64,000 nucleotides of DNA from CAVQUE01 sp046290435 (GTDB lineage Bacteria > Actinomycetota > Acidimicrobiia > Acidimicrobiales > UBA8592), in contig JBKAGO010000001.1 of NCBI GenBank assembly GCA_046290435.1, positions 39,609-103,608 of the forward strand, given 5' to 3'. The notes under the pieces were generated by a model, which saw only the letters and a list, made by a program, of their open reading frames with translations, was not told where the DNA came from and searched no databases. The position numbers and the translations under genes were made by a program. Of this stretch, positions 25,652 through 33,614 are shown in pieces (the first letter of the stretch is position 1; each line of letters opens with the position of its first letter).

Positions 25652-28231
25652 ATGACCGATACGCACGCCACCTCGACCCGCGTCGCCGAGCTTGCCGCGC
25701 AACTCACCGTCGACGAGTGCGCCGACCTGATGACCGGGCTCGGGATGTGGAGCGGCCGGCCGGTCGAACGCCTGGGCATCCCGTCGCTCGTCGTCACCGA
25801 CGGGCCCAACGGCGCCCGCGGCGGCGGCCTCATGGGTACCGGCACGCCGACTGCCTGCATCCCGGCGGGCGCAGTGCTGGGCGCCACCTGGGACCCGGCC
25901 CTCGTCGAGCGCCTGGGCGAGCTCCTGGGTGACGAGACGCGGGCCAAGGGCGCCCACGTCCTGTTGGCGCCGACCATCAACCTGCACCGCAACCCCCTCG
26001 GCGGCCGGGCGTTCGAGTGCTACTCCGAGGACCCGTTCCTGACGGGACGCCTCGCCGTCGGCTTCGTCCGGGGTGTGCAGTCCAGGGGTGTGGCCACCAC
26101 GCCGAAGCACCTGGTGGCCAACGACTCCGAGTTCGAGCGCAACACCATCGACGTGCAGGTCGACGAGCGCACGCTGCGCGAGGTGTACCTGTTGCCGTTC
26201 GAGCACACCGTGCGCGACGGCCAGGCGTGGGGTGTCATGAGCTCGTACAACCGCATCAACGGCACCTACGCGTCGGAGCACGAATGGCTGCTCACGACGG
26301 TGCTGCGCGACGAGTGGGGGTTCGACGGGTTCGTCGTGTCGGACTGGTTCGCCGTGCGTTCGACCGCCGAGTCGGTGCGGGCCGGGCTGACCTGGGAGAT
26401 GCCGGGCGAGGGCCGGTTCTACGGTCGCGAGCGGCTGCGCGCTGCGCTCGACGCCGGCGAGATCGACGAGGCGCATCTGCTGGCCCTGGCCACCGATCTG
26501 CTGGTGGCGTTCGAGCGCACCGGCGCGCTCGACGGTATGGGTGGGGGCGCCGAGACCGAGCTCGACCGGCCCGCCGACCGTGCCCTCATCCGTGAGGCTG
26601 CGGCGGCGGGAACGGTGCTGCTCCGCAACGACGGCGTGCTGCCGCTCGACCCTGGCTCCGTGGCGAGCATCGCGGTCATCGGACCCAACGCCCGGGCCGG
26701 GCGCATCATGGGTGGCGGTTCCGCAGGCGTGCGCCCGTACCGGTCGGTCAGCGCCTACGACGCCATCGTCGACCACTTCGGCGGCACCGCCGACATCCGC
26801 TTCGCCCAGGGCTGCGACATCGACCGATCGACACCGCCGCTGGCTGCGCCCGTCCTCGACGGCCCGATGACCGTCGAGCTGTTCGCGGGTCACGATCGCG
26901 CCGGCGAGCCTGCCGCCACCACGACCGCGTCCAAGGCAGCATTCACGTTCTTCGGCGCACCGGCACCCGAGATCCCGGCCGGCGCCTGGTCGGCGCGCGC
27001 CACCGGCACCTTCACGCCCGAGGTGTCCGGCGTCCACGCCTTCCGCCTGATCCAGGCCGGACGCTGCCGGGTGCTCGTCGATGACCAGGTGGTCATCGAC
27101 GCCCGGGAGGGCGACTTCGGTTCGGGCGACGACTTCTTCGGGTTCGCGTCCGCCGAGATCGAGGGCACCGTCGAGCTCACCGCCGGCGCCACCACCTCGC
27201 TGGTGATCGAGTACGACAACCGGGGCGCCGTGCTGTTGGCCGGCATGAAGCTGGGCGTCGTCGCCACCGTCGAGCGCGACCTGCTGGGCGAGGCCGTCGA
27301 GGCCGCCGCCGCAGCGGAGGTCGCCATCGTGGTCGTCGGCACCAACGACGACTGGGAGACCGAGGGCCGCGACCGCGACCTCTTCGAGCTGCCCGGCGAT
27401 CAGCCCGAGCTGATCCGCCGGGTGGCCGCCGCCAACGCACGCACCATCGTCGTGCTCAACACCGGCGGACCCCACGGCCTGGACTGGCTGGACGATCCGG
27501 CCGCGGTGCTGTCGATCGGATTCGCCGGCCAGGAGCTCGGCCACGCGTTGGTCGACGTCCTCGTCGGCGACGCCGACCCCGGCGGGCGGACGCCCACCAC
27601 CATCCCGGTCCGCTATGAGCACACGCCGTCGCTGCTGAACTACCCCGGCGAGAACGGCGTGGTCCGCTACGGCGAGGGTCTGTACGTCGGGCACCGCTTC
27701 TTCGACGCCCGGGCGATCGAGCCCCTCGTGCCCTTCGGCCACGGGCTGTCGTACACGACGTTCTCGTGGTCGCCGGCACGAGTGGTCGGCCTCGTCGACG
27801 GGGCGGTCCCCAGAGCCGCGGGCGAGGCCGGCGACACCGGCGTCGTGGTGGTCGAGGTCGACGTGACCAACACCGGCGACCGGAGCGGATCCGACGTCGT
27901 CCAGCTCTACGTCGAGCCCCACGACCCGGAGCTGTCACGGCCGGTGCGGGAGCTGAAGGGCTTCGCCAAGGTGCACCTCGCCCCGGGCGAGACGGCAACG
28001 GCCCGCATCGAGCTCGATGCCCGCAGCTTCGCCTACTACGACCCCGCCGACCCCGAGTTCGCGGCGCTGGCGAGTGCCGCGCCCGTCCCGGCCAAGGGCG
28101 GCGGGCTACACCGCAGCGAACCCGGCTGGTACGTCGACGCCGGGACGTTCACCCTGGTGCTGGCCCGCTCGGCCACCGACCACGTCGAACGCATCGACGT
28201 GACCCACCCCGGCGCGGGACCGCTGCCATAG
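25652..28231 (+). CDS. GH3 beta-glucosidase with inserted PA14 domain
   Basis: 859 residues, three parts. The N-terminal GH3 barrel has K152-H153 (TPKHLVAND) and nucleophile Asp231 in GFVVSDW; the GH3 C-terminal sandwich (VLLRNDGVLPL, GPNA) is interrupted at about 405-530 by a PA14 sugar-binding insert (HAFRLIQAGRCRVLVDDQVV); an Fn3-like domain closes (VTNTGDRSGSDVVQLYVEP). PA14-containing GH3 enzymes hydrolyse terminal beta-linked glucosides. No signal peptide, so intracellular hydrolysis of imported oligosaccharides. ATG chosen for GGGGGA upstream. Confidence 0.93.
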   Translation: MTDTHATSTRVAELAAQLTVDECADLMTGLGMWSGRPVERLGIPSLVVTDGPNGARGGGLMGTGTPTACIPAGAVLGATWDPALVERLGELLGDETRAKGAHVLLAPTINLHRNPLGGRAFECYSEDPFLTGRLAVGFVRGVQSRGVATTPKHLVANDSEFERNTIDVQVDERTLREVYLLPFEHTVRDGQAWGVMSSYNRINGTYASEHEWLLTTVLRDEWGFDGFVVSDWFAVRSTAESVRAGLTWEMPGEGRFYGRERLRAALDAGEIDEAHLLALATDLLVAFERTGALDGMGGGAETELDRPADRALIREAAAAGTVLLRNDGVLPLDPGSVASIAVIGPNARAGRIMGGGSAGVRPYRSVSAYDAIVDHFGGTADIRFAQGCDIDRSTPPLAAPVLDGPMTVELFAGHDRAGEPAATTTASKAAFTFFGAPAPEIPAGAWSARATGTFTPEVSGVHAFRLIQAGRCRVLVDDQVVIDAREGDFGSGDDFFGFASAEIEGTVELTAGATTSLVIEYDNRGAVLLAGMKLGVVATVERDLLGEAVEAAAAAEVAIVVVGTNDDWETEGRDRDLFELPGDQPELIRRVAAANARTIVVLNTGGPHGLDWLDDPAAVLSIGFAGQELGHALVDVLVGDADPGGRTPTTIPVRYEHTPSLLNYPGENGVVRYGEGLYVGHRFFDARAIEPLVPFGHGLSYTTFSWSPARVVGLVDGAVPRAAGEAGDTGVVVVEVDVTNTGDRSGSDVVQLYVEPHDPELSRPVRELKGFAKVHLAPGETATARIELDARSFAYYDPADPEFAALASAAPVPAKGGGLHRSEPGWYVDAGTFTLVLARSATDHVERIDVTHPGAGPLP

Positions 28232-28320
28232 GGGTCAGATCCCGCTTTCCCGCCTTCTCCGAAGGTGGCGACCCGGAAGCTCGACCGCCCCGAGAAGGCG
28301 GGAAAGCGGGGTCTGACCCC
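28231..28320. repeat. REPIN-like doublet, subfamily 2
   Basis: Two 29-nt arms in inverted orientation (28231-28259 and 28292-28320), one mismatch, around a 32-nt spacer. Arms begin GGGGTCAGA and contain CCCGCTTTCCCGCCTTCTC. It occupies the 94 bp between two convergent genes and starts at the GH3 stop codon (TAG overlaps its first G). Architecture equals that of the GGGGTCAAG doublets elsewhere in the window, with different internal sequence. Confidence 0.85.
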
Positions 28321-28325
28321 GGGGG

Positions 28326-29519
28326 TCAGCCCAGTTCGGGGCCGACGATGCTGACGAAGCTGACCATCTCGCCGGGGTAGCCGCCGAGGTTGTGGACCAG
28401 GCCCAGCGACCGGTCGGTCGTCGGGATGCGACGCTCCTCGGGGGCGTGGCCGCGCAGCTGGAGCCAGCACTCGTAGTGCATCCGCAGGCCCGATGCGCCG
28501 GTGGGGTGGCCGAAGCTCTTCAGCCCGCCGTCGGTGTTGACCGGGAGCTCGCCGTCGAGGGCGAATGTGCCGTCGAGGACCTCTTTCCAGGCGTGACCCC
28601 GCTCGGTGAAGCGGAGGTCCTCCATCAACAACAGCTCGGTGGGGGTGAAGCAGTCGTGCACCTCGGCCATCGCCAGCTCGGAGCGGGGGTCGGTGACGCC
28701 GGCCTGGCGGTAGGCGTCCTCGGCGGCCATCGCACACTCGGGCAGCGTCGTGTAGTCGTAGTCGGGGTCGATCGAGCCGCCGCCATTGCCCGACACGAAG
28801 CTCAACGCCTTCACGTACAGCGGATCGGAGATGTAGTCCAACGCCCGCTCGGCGGACACCACGATGGCCGCCGCCGCACCGTCGGCCACGCCGGCGCAGT
28901 CGAAGACGCTGAGGCGACCGGCCACCGCGGCCATCTGGCAGATCTGTTCGGCCGAGGTCTCCCGGCGGAACTGGGCGAGGGGGTTGCGGGCGCCGTTGTA
29001 GTGGTTCTTCTCGGCGATCTTGGCCACCACGACACGCAGCTCCTCCTCGCTCACGCCGTACTTCTGGGCGTAGGCGGGCAGGATCAGGCTGTACATGGCC
29101 GCAGCGGTGAGCGTGCGCCCGGTGCCGTCGGTTGGCATCGGGAACGCGTTGAGGCCCTGGTAGCCGCCATCTTTGACCTTCTCGACCCCGACGGCCATCG
29201 CCACGTCGTAGGCGCCGCTGGCCACCGCATAACAGGCCTGGCGGAGAGCCTCGGACCCGGTGGCGCAGTAGTTCTCGACCCGGGTGACGGGCTTGCCCTG
29301 CAGCTTCATGGGGATGGACAGCGTGAGGCCGCTGGCGCCCGACTGGGCGGTGCCCAGCCAGTAGGCGTCGATGTCGTCCTTGGTGAGCCCGGCCGAGGCC
29401 AGGGTCTGGGTGGTGGCGTCGATGACGAGATCGTCGACGCTCTTGTCCCAGTGCTCGCCGAAGGGCGTGCAGCCCATGGCGATGATGGCCACCTTGTCCT
29501 TGATGCCGTGGGAACCCAT
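28326..29519 (-). CDS. Thiolase-family acyltransferase (SCP-x type)
   Basis: 397 residues from ATG 29519 with GGAGG 10 nt upstream. Nucleophile Cys85 in VENYCATGSEALRQA, and His in KSFGHPTGASGLRMHYE. The NYCATGSEA form and short length mark the SCP-x/lipid-transfer thiolase group used in sterol or branched acyl-CoA degradation rather than classical FadA. It usually works with a small DUF35 OB-fold partner, which is not seen beside it here. A CTGAC-N5-GTCAG operator lies 40-54 bp upstream. Confidence 0.88.
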   Translation of the reverse strand: MGSHGIKDKVAIIAMGCTPFGEHWDKSVDDLVIDATTQTLASAGLTKDDIDAYWLGTAQSGASGLTLSIPMKLQGKPVTRVENYCATGSEALRQACYAVASGAYDVAMAVGVEKVKDGGYQGLNAFPMPTDGTGRTLTAAAMYSLILPAYAQKYGVSEEELRVVVAKIAEKNHYNGARNPLAQFRRETSAEQICQMAAVAGRLSVFDCAGVADGAAAAIVVSAERALDYISDPLYVKALSFVSGNGGGSIDPDYDYTTLPECAMAAEDAYRQAGVTDPRSELAMAEVHDCFTPTELLLMEDLRFTERGHAWKEVLDGTFALDGELPVNTDGGLKSFGHPTGASGLRMHYECWLQLRGHAPEERRIPTTDRSLGLVHNLGGYPGEMVSFVSIVGPELG

Positions 29520-29558
29520 GAGCGAGCAACCTCCGTCGAGCCGTGCCCTCCACCGTAT

Positions 29559-29573
29559 CTGACACCCCGTCAG
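29559..29573. promoter_or_regulatory. Candidate operator CTGAC-N5-GTCAG upstream of the thiolase gene
   Basis: CTGACACCCCGTCAG, 40-54 bp upstream of the thiolase ATG. Its reverse complement CTGACGGGGTGTCAG differs at one position from CTGACGGTGTGTCAG at 32524-32538 in front of an acyl-CoA dehydrogenase operon. The dyad form and target genes suggest a TetR-type repressor of acyl-CoA catabolism. Confidence 0.55.
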
Positions 29574-29605
29574 CCGGGCGGCGGAGCCGGTGACACCATG
29601 ATTGC

Positions 29606-29611
29606 TAGCAT
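29606..29611 (+). promoter_or_regulatory. Leaderless -10 element of the antitoxin-toxin operon
   Basis: TAGCAT ends 6 nt before the antitoxin ATG, so transcription should begin at or next to the A of ATG. Actinobacterial leaderless promoters show exactly this TANNNT-N6-ATG spacing. TGCTAGCA around it is palindromic and could be the antitoxin operator. Confidence 0.6.
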
Positions 29612-29617
29612 GCCTGC

Positions 29618-29917
29618 ATGGCACAGATCTCCTGGCGAGCCGACGACGGACTGGTGGCCCGCGTGCGCCTGCACGCGGACCGCGCCGGAACGTCGATGAA
29701 CGCATACATCACCCACGTCCTCGAGACCGCCACCGATCCCGACTACGGCGGCGACGCAGCCGAGCGCCTCCGGGATCGCCTCCGTATGGCCGGGTTGCTG
29801 GCCGAACACCCGGTCGAGTCCGATCCCGACCTACCGAGCGACGAGGAGTTCGAAGCAGCACGACGCGAAGCCGGTCGGGGTACCCCGCTGTCGGACCTCG
29901 TGATCGAGGGTCGTTGA
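29618..29917 (+). CDS. Antitoxin of a PIN toxin-antitoxin pair
   Basis: 99 residues. The N-terminal AQISWRADDGLVARVRLHADRAGTSMNAYITHVLE has the beta-strand/helix-helix layout of ribbon-helix-helix antitoxins; the C-terminal acidic tail (DLPSDEEFEAARREA) would bind the toxin. Its TGA overlaps the toxin's TTG start (TTGA). Leaderless promoter with palindromic -10 region suggests autorepression. Confidence 0.8.
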   Translation: MAQISWRADDGLVARVRLHADRAGTSMNAYITHVLETATDPDYGGDAAERLRDRLRMAGLLAEHPVESDPDLPSDEEFEAARREAGRGTPLSDLVIEGR

Positions 29918-30333
29918 TCGCCTTCTGCGACTCGAGCGCCCTCGTCAAGCGCTACGTCGACGAAGCGCACGCCGATCGCATCCGGTCGCTCGACGCGATC
30001 GCGGCCAGCGACCTCGCTCTCGTCGAGGTGCCCGCTGCGTTGTGGCGCAAGCAACGGATCGGCGAGATCGACGGGTCCGATGCGCAACTGCTGGTCCGTC
30101 GGTTCCGCAACGATTGTCTCGGCGACCGGCGATCGGTCGCCCTCGTCGCCGTCACCCCGGCGATCCTGCACCACAGCGCCCGATTGGTGGCCCGGCACCC
30201 GCTCCGCGCCTCCGACGCCGTCCAGCTGGCGTCCGCGATCGCTGCGGCCCGCACCAACCCCGGCCTTCGCTTCGCCTGCTTCGACACGACCCTGTCGGCG
30301 GCAGCAGCGGCCGAGGGCCTGACCTCGGTCTGA
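29914..30333 (+). CDS. PIN-domain toxin (VapC-like)
   Basis: 139 residues from TTG 29914, overlapping the antitoxin stop. PIN-domain acidic residues are visible: FCDSSALVKRY (first Asp), LVEVPAALWR (Glu), and HPLRASDAVQLASA / FACFDTTL (third and fourth acidic residues). VapC toxins are Mg-dependent ribonucleases that cut tRNA or rRNA and are neutralised by the cognate antitoxin. Intact. Followed by tandem and REPIN-like repeats. Confidence 0.85.
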   Translation: MIAFCDSSALVKRYVDEAHADRIRSLDAIAASDLALVEVPAALWRKQRIGEIDGSDAQLLVRRFRNDCLGDRRSVALVAVTPAILHHSARLVARHPLRASDAVQLASAIAAARTNPGLRFACFDTTLSAAAAAEGLTSV

Positions 30334-30374
30334 GCGTCCCGGCGTCGGACCGCCACCCGGCCAACCGACGTTCC

Positions 30375-30438
30375 GGGCTACCGGGGTCACGGGCTACCGG
30401 GGTCACGGGCTACCGGGGTCACGGGCTACCGGGGTCAA
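30375..30438. repeat. Tandem 16-bp repeat feeding into a REPIN-like doublet
   Basis: Unit GGGCTACCGGGGTCAC occurs at 30375, 30391 and 30407, and a fourth copy at 30423 runs into the GGGGTCAAG end of the adjacent doublet. The unit contains the outer tip (GGGGTCA) of the doublet arm, so it probably arose by local amplification of the repeat end. Confidence 0.8.
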
Positions 30439-30518
30439 GTCGTACTTTCAACCAACTCCATGTCGTCGAGCCTGGAGGCCGCCACGTGCCGAGTTGGTTG
30501 AAAGTACGACTTGACCCC
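30431..30518. repeat. REPIN-like doublet, subfamily 1
   Basis: Perfect inverted 28-nt arms at 30431-30458 and 30491-30518; each arm begins GGGGTCAAGTCGTACTTTCA from the outside and ends CCAACTC. The 32-nt spacer contains GCCTGGAGG. Lies between the toxin gene and a membrane-protein gene. Same element as at 31188, 46538 and 55366. Confidence 0.9.
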
Positions 30519-30570
30519 AGCGGTTCTCCACGCGGCCGACCGACGCCGATGTCGCCCTATCGTCGCTCGC

Positions 30571-31167
30571 ATGGGTTTGTCGACCTCGACGCTGCTGCGG
30601 CCGGTGCATGCCTGGTTCTTCGTGTGGGAGGACGTCCTGCCGTCGGTGTACCGGGTGGTCGCCGTGGTGAGCGCCGCGGCACTCACCACGCTCGCGCTGC
30701 GGGCGTTCGGCATCGGTCCGACCTGGCTGGTCGCCATCGCCGCGACGCTGGCGTGGATCGCACTGGCCGTCGCCCAGGAGCACGACGAGCGGGTGTGCGT
30801 GCCGGTCGATCAGCGGTTCGTCGACGCACTGCGCGAGTGTCTCGACCCGGTGATGGCCGGCCACGGATGGACGTTCGGGTCGGCCACCGGCGGATGCCGA
30901 GCCCGAAAGGAGACTGCCACGACCGTCGTCTACGACCACCATGGCGGCAGCCACCGCATGGCGTGGATCGTCCGCGACGCCGCTGCCGGGACACTCGACG
31001 TCCGCCTGATGCCGGAAGACGTCGACGCGCACCCGGAGGTCGCCACGCAGCTCGTCGCCCGTGGACACGCCGAGCTGGCCGAACGCCTCCGTCGGGCCAC
31101 CGAACCGGAGTCCGACGCGCACGCCGTACGCGATGCGTTCGCCGTCGTGCTGACCGGGCCAGCCTGA
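30571..31167 (+). CDS. Predicted two-TM membrane protein
   Basis: 198 residues from ATG 30571; TATCGT lies 7 nt before it, consistent with a leaderless start. Helices at about 28-47 (YRVVAVVSAAALTTLALRAF) and 51-70 (PTWLVAIAATLAWIALAVA), then a soluble domain of about 125 residues with GHGWTFGSATGG. No family recognised. It is bracketed by two REPIN-like doublets. Confidence 0.6.
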   Translation: MGLSTSTLLRPVHAWFFVWEDVLPSVYRVVAVVSAAALTTLALRAFGIGPTWLVAIAATLAWIALAVAQEHDERVCVPVDQRFVDALRECLDPVMAGHGWTFGSATGGCRARKETATTVVYDHHGGSHRMAWIVRDAAAGTLDVRLMPEDVDAHPEVATQLVARGHAELAERLRRATEPESDAHAVRDAFAVVLTGPA

Positions 31168-31187
31168 GCCGAGCGGCCGCAACCACT

Positions 31188-31311
31188 GGGGTCAAGTCGT
31201 ACTTTCAACCAACTCTGGCTGCTCGGCCCACCAGGCTCACCTGCTCGGAGTTGGTTGAAAGTACGACTTGACCCCGGCCCTTCCAGAGTCGGTCGAAAGT
31301 ACGACTCGACC
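31188..31311. repeat. REPIN-like doublet plus an extra degenerate arm
   Basis: Perfect 28-nt arms at 31188-31215 and 31248-31275 around a 32-nt spacer containing CCACCAGGCTCACC. A third, degenerate copy of the right arm follows at 31286-31311 (GAGTCGGTCGAAAGTACGAC...), with several C/T changes. Sits between convergent genes. Confidence 0.88.
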
Positions 31312-31332
31312 GAGCAGTTCAACCCCAGCCGC

Positions 31333-32385
31333 TCAGCCCGAGACCTGCCAGATGGGGGCGTTGATCTCCTCGCCGATCGTCACGAAGCTGCGGGCGTCGA
31401 GGGCCAGCGCGATGGCCTCGCCCTGGGCTTCGCGTGGCGACGGTGCCTCACATGGCTCGGCTGCGGTGAGCGCTTCGGCCACGGTCGTGCCGGGAGCACG
31501 GTCCCAGACGAGCACGGTGTCGTAGGTGCGCAGGACGATGATCGAGCCGTCCGCTGCGATGTCACCGCCGGTGACCGTCCGCACCAGACCGAGCCGCAGG
31601 CGTGCGACCTCCTCGACGACCACCGGCCCGCCCGACGGGTCCGCCACCGGCACCCGGTAGACGATGGTGTCGTCCTCGAAGCTGAAGTCGCGCTGGTCGA
31701 GGGCCTTGGTGACCAGCAGCCGGTCGCCGGTGAGGGGATCGATCAGCAGCGCCTCGACGTCGGGGATCTCGTCGGGGTAGGTGATCTCGGTGGTCGTGAC
31801 CGAACGGGCGGTGTCGCCCCCGCCGACGGTGACCGCGTGGAGCCGCACGGGGCTGCGTTCCCGAAGGTTGTTGCCGGTGTCGGCGATGACGAGCTCGCCG
31901 GTGCGGTGGTCGTAGGCGAGATCCTCCCAGTCGATGTTGTCGACGTCGAGGGTGACCGTCTGACGGGTCTGGCCGTCGAAACCGATCCGGTAGAGCGCAG
32001 CGACGGTGCCGGAGTCCTCGATGGCCCACACGCCGCGGCGGGGGCGACCGTCGACGGCCAGGCCGGAGATCTCCTCGAGCGCCGGGTCGGCGACGGTGGC
32101 CAGCTCGACGGCGGGTCCCGCGGCGCACAGCGCGGCGGCACTCGGGGGAGGCGGCGCCAGCGCGGCGTCGTCGCCGTCGGCACCGGCTTCGCCATCGCTG
32201 TCGTCCGCCGACGCCCCAGCGGCGTCGCCGTCGGCCTCGGAGCCCGGACCGGCCTCGTCGCCCGGCACGAGCGACGGTGCATCGTCGGAGCAGGCACCGA
32301 GAACCAGCGCACAGAGCACCAGCACCGCTGCCACGACCATCGGCAGACGTCGCCGTCGCGTCGACGGTGGGAGAGCGCTCGTCAT
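31333..32385 (-). CDS. Predicted lipoprotein with beta-propeller-like repeats
   Basis: 350 residues from ATG 32385. Signal peptide ends ALVLGAC (lipobox), then an acidic Asp/Gly/Ala linker of about 45 residues. The mature domain has recurring strand motifs such as GVWAIEDSGTVAALYRIGFD, DWEDLAYDHRTGELVIADTG and NNLRER, the DWEDLA-x-GELVIADTGNN pattern seen in extracellular propeller proteins. Probably surface-exposed; ligand unknown. Confidence 0.75.
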   Translation of the reverse strand: MTSALPPSTRRRRLPMVVAAVLVLCALVLGACSDDAPSLVPGDEAGPGSEADGDAAGASADDSDGEAGADGDDAALAPPPPSAAALCAAGPAVELATVADPALEEISGLAVDGRPRRGVWAIEDSGTVAALYRIGFDGQTRQTVTLDVDNIDWEDLAYDHRTGELVIADTGNNLRERSPVRLHAVTVGGGDTARSVTTTEITYPDEIPDVEALLIDPLTGDRLLVTKALDQRDFSFEDDTIVYRVPVADPSGGPVVVEEVARLRLGLVRTVTGGDIAADGSIIVLRTYDTVLVWDRAPGTTVAEALTAAEPCEAPSPREAQGEAIALALDARSFVTIGEEINAPIWQVSG

Positions 32386-32437
32386 CGCCCGGCACGGTAA
32401 TGGCCAGCCAGACCGCCGCCGGCCCACCCACCACGTT

Positions 32438-32481
32438 TGTGACGGGTTTGCACACGGGACGGTGCGTGCAAACCCGTCACA
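32438..32481. repeat. Perfect 16-bp inverted repeat in a divergent promoter region
   Basis: TGTGACGGGTTTGCAC (32438-32453) pairs with GTGCAAACCCGTCACA (32466-32481) across a 12-nt loop. It lies between divergent gene starts, where a terminator would not be expected, so it may be an operator or a single-copy dispersed hairpin. No second copy was seen in the window. Confidence 0.7.
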
Positions 32482-32523
32482 GACGTCCGAACTCGGTCGG
32501 ACCCCCCGGTCGGCGCTGCGCAT

Positions 32524-32538
32524 CTGACGGTGTGTCAG
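32524..32538. promoter_or_regulatory. Candidate operator CTGAC-N5-GTCAG upstream of acyl-CoA dehydrogenase genes
   Basis: CTGACGGTGTGTCAG, 15 bp before the ATG of the first dehydrogenase gene; nearly the same as the dyad in front of the thiolase gene (29559-29573). Position suggests repression overlapping the promoter or early transcript. Confidence 0.55.
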
Positions 32539-32553
32539 ACATACTGGACGACC

Positions 32554-33603
32554 ATGGACCTGCGACCGAGCGACGACGAGACCGCGATCGACGAGGTGTT
32601 CGCCGCGTTCTTCACCAACGAGTGCCCCATCGAGGCGGTGCGCGCCGCCGAGCCGCTGGGCTTCGACCCCGCCGCTTGGGAGCGGCTGGCACAGACCGGC
32701 GCACCTGGCATGTGTGTCGACGAGGCCGCCGGTGGCGGCGGCGCCGACCTGGCCACCGCTGCCATCGTCGCCACCCGCCTCGGTGCGAGCTTGGCGCCGG
32801 TCCCGCTGTTGGAGCACCTGGTGGCCACCCGACTGATCGCGTCCGTCGCCCCCGATCACGGTGCGCTGGCCGGCCTGGTCGAGGGGTCCGCCATCGCCAC
32901 CCTGGCGCTGCGCCCCGCACGCAACGGGGTCGCCCGCCTGGCGCCCGCCGGCGCGGTGGCCCATGTCGTCGTGGCACTCGACGGTGACGAGCTCGTCGTC
33001 GTGCAGAACGATCCGCCCGGTTCGGGCCCCCGCACCACGGCAGACCTGCCCCTCGCCGACCGCTCGTTGGCCGATGGTCGCACCGTCGTCGCCACGGGCA
33101 CCGACGCCGTCGACGCACACCGCGCAGCTGCCACCGAGTGGCAGGCCCTCATGGCAAGCGCGCTCGTGGGACTGGGCGCCCGGGCCATCGAGATCGGCGT
33201 CGAGTACGCCAAGGAGCGCTACCAGTTCGGGGTGCCGGTGGGGTCGTTCCAGGGCGTCCAGCACGGCTTGGCCACCGCGGTCACCGGCATCGACGGCGCC
33301 CGCTTCCTGGCCAGCCGCGCGGTGTGGGCGCTCGACACCGGCCAGGCCGACGGTGCCCGCCTGGCCCCGATGGCGTTCCTGTTCGCCGCCGAGACGGCCC
33401 TCGCCGCCGCCGCCGCCAGCCTGCAGTACCACGGCGGATACGGCTTCGCCGAGGAGTACGACATCCAGCTCTACTACCGCCGGGCCAAGGGCTGGCCGCT
33501 GCAGTACGGCGAACCCGCCCTCGAGTACCAGCGTCTCGCCGCCATGACCCTGCCCGCCGCCCGCACATCGACCGACGCCGGCCCCGTGGCCGCCACCGTC
33601 TGA
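32554..33603 (+). CDS. Acyl-CoA dehydrogenase, small/partner subunit type
   Basis: 349 residues from ATG 32554. Acyl-CoA dehydrogenase fold with KERYQFGVPVGSFQGVQHGLA (FAD-contacting Arg-Phe segment) and LQYHGGYGFAEEYDIQLYYRRAK, but without a YxGTSE loop. Adjacent unequal dehydrogenase pairs in actinobacteria (for example ChsE1-ChsE2) form alpha2beta2 enzymes acting on sterol side chains; the pairing here suggests the same. The next dehydrogenase begins 11 bp downstream. Confidence 0.88.
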   Translation: MDLRPSDDETAIDEVFAAFFTNECPIEAVRAAEPLGFDPAAWERLAQTGAPGMCVDEAAGGGGADLATAAIVATRLGASLAPVPLLEHLVATRLIASVAPDHGALAGLVEGSAIATLALRPARNGVARLAPAGAVAHVVVALDGDELVVVQNDPPGSGPRTTADLPLADRSLADGRTVVATGTDAVDAHRAAATEWQALMASALVGLGARAIEIGVEYAKERYQFGVPVGSFQGVQHGLATAVTGIDGARFLASRAVWALDTGQADGARLAPMAFLFAAETALAAAAASLQYHGGYGFAEEYDIQLYYRRAKGWPLQYGEPALEYQRLAAMTLPAARTSTDAGPVAATV

Positions 33604-33614
33604 AGGAGCCTGCC

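Noticed and set aside
30375..30438. Possible CRISPR array
   Set aside because: The repeats are strictly tandem with no spacers and derive from a doublet tip.
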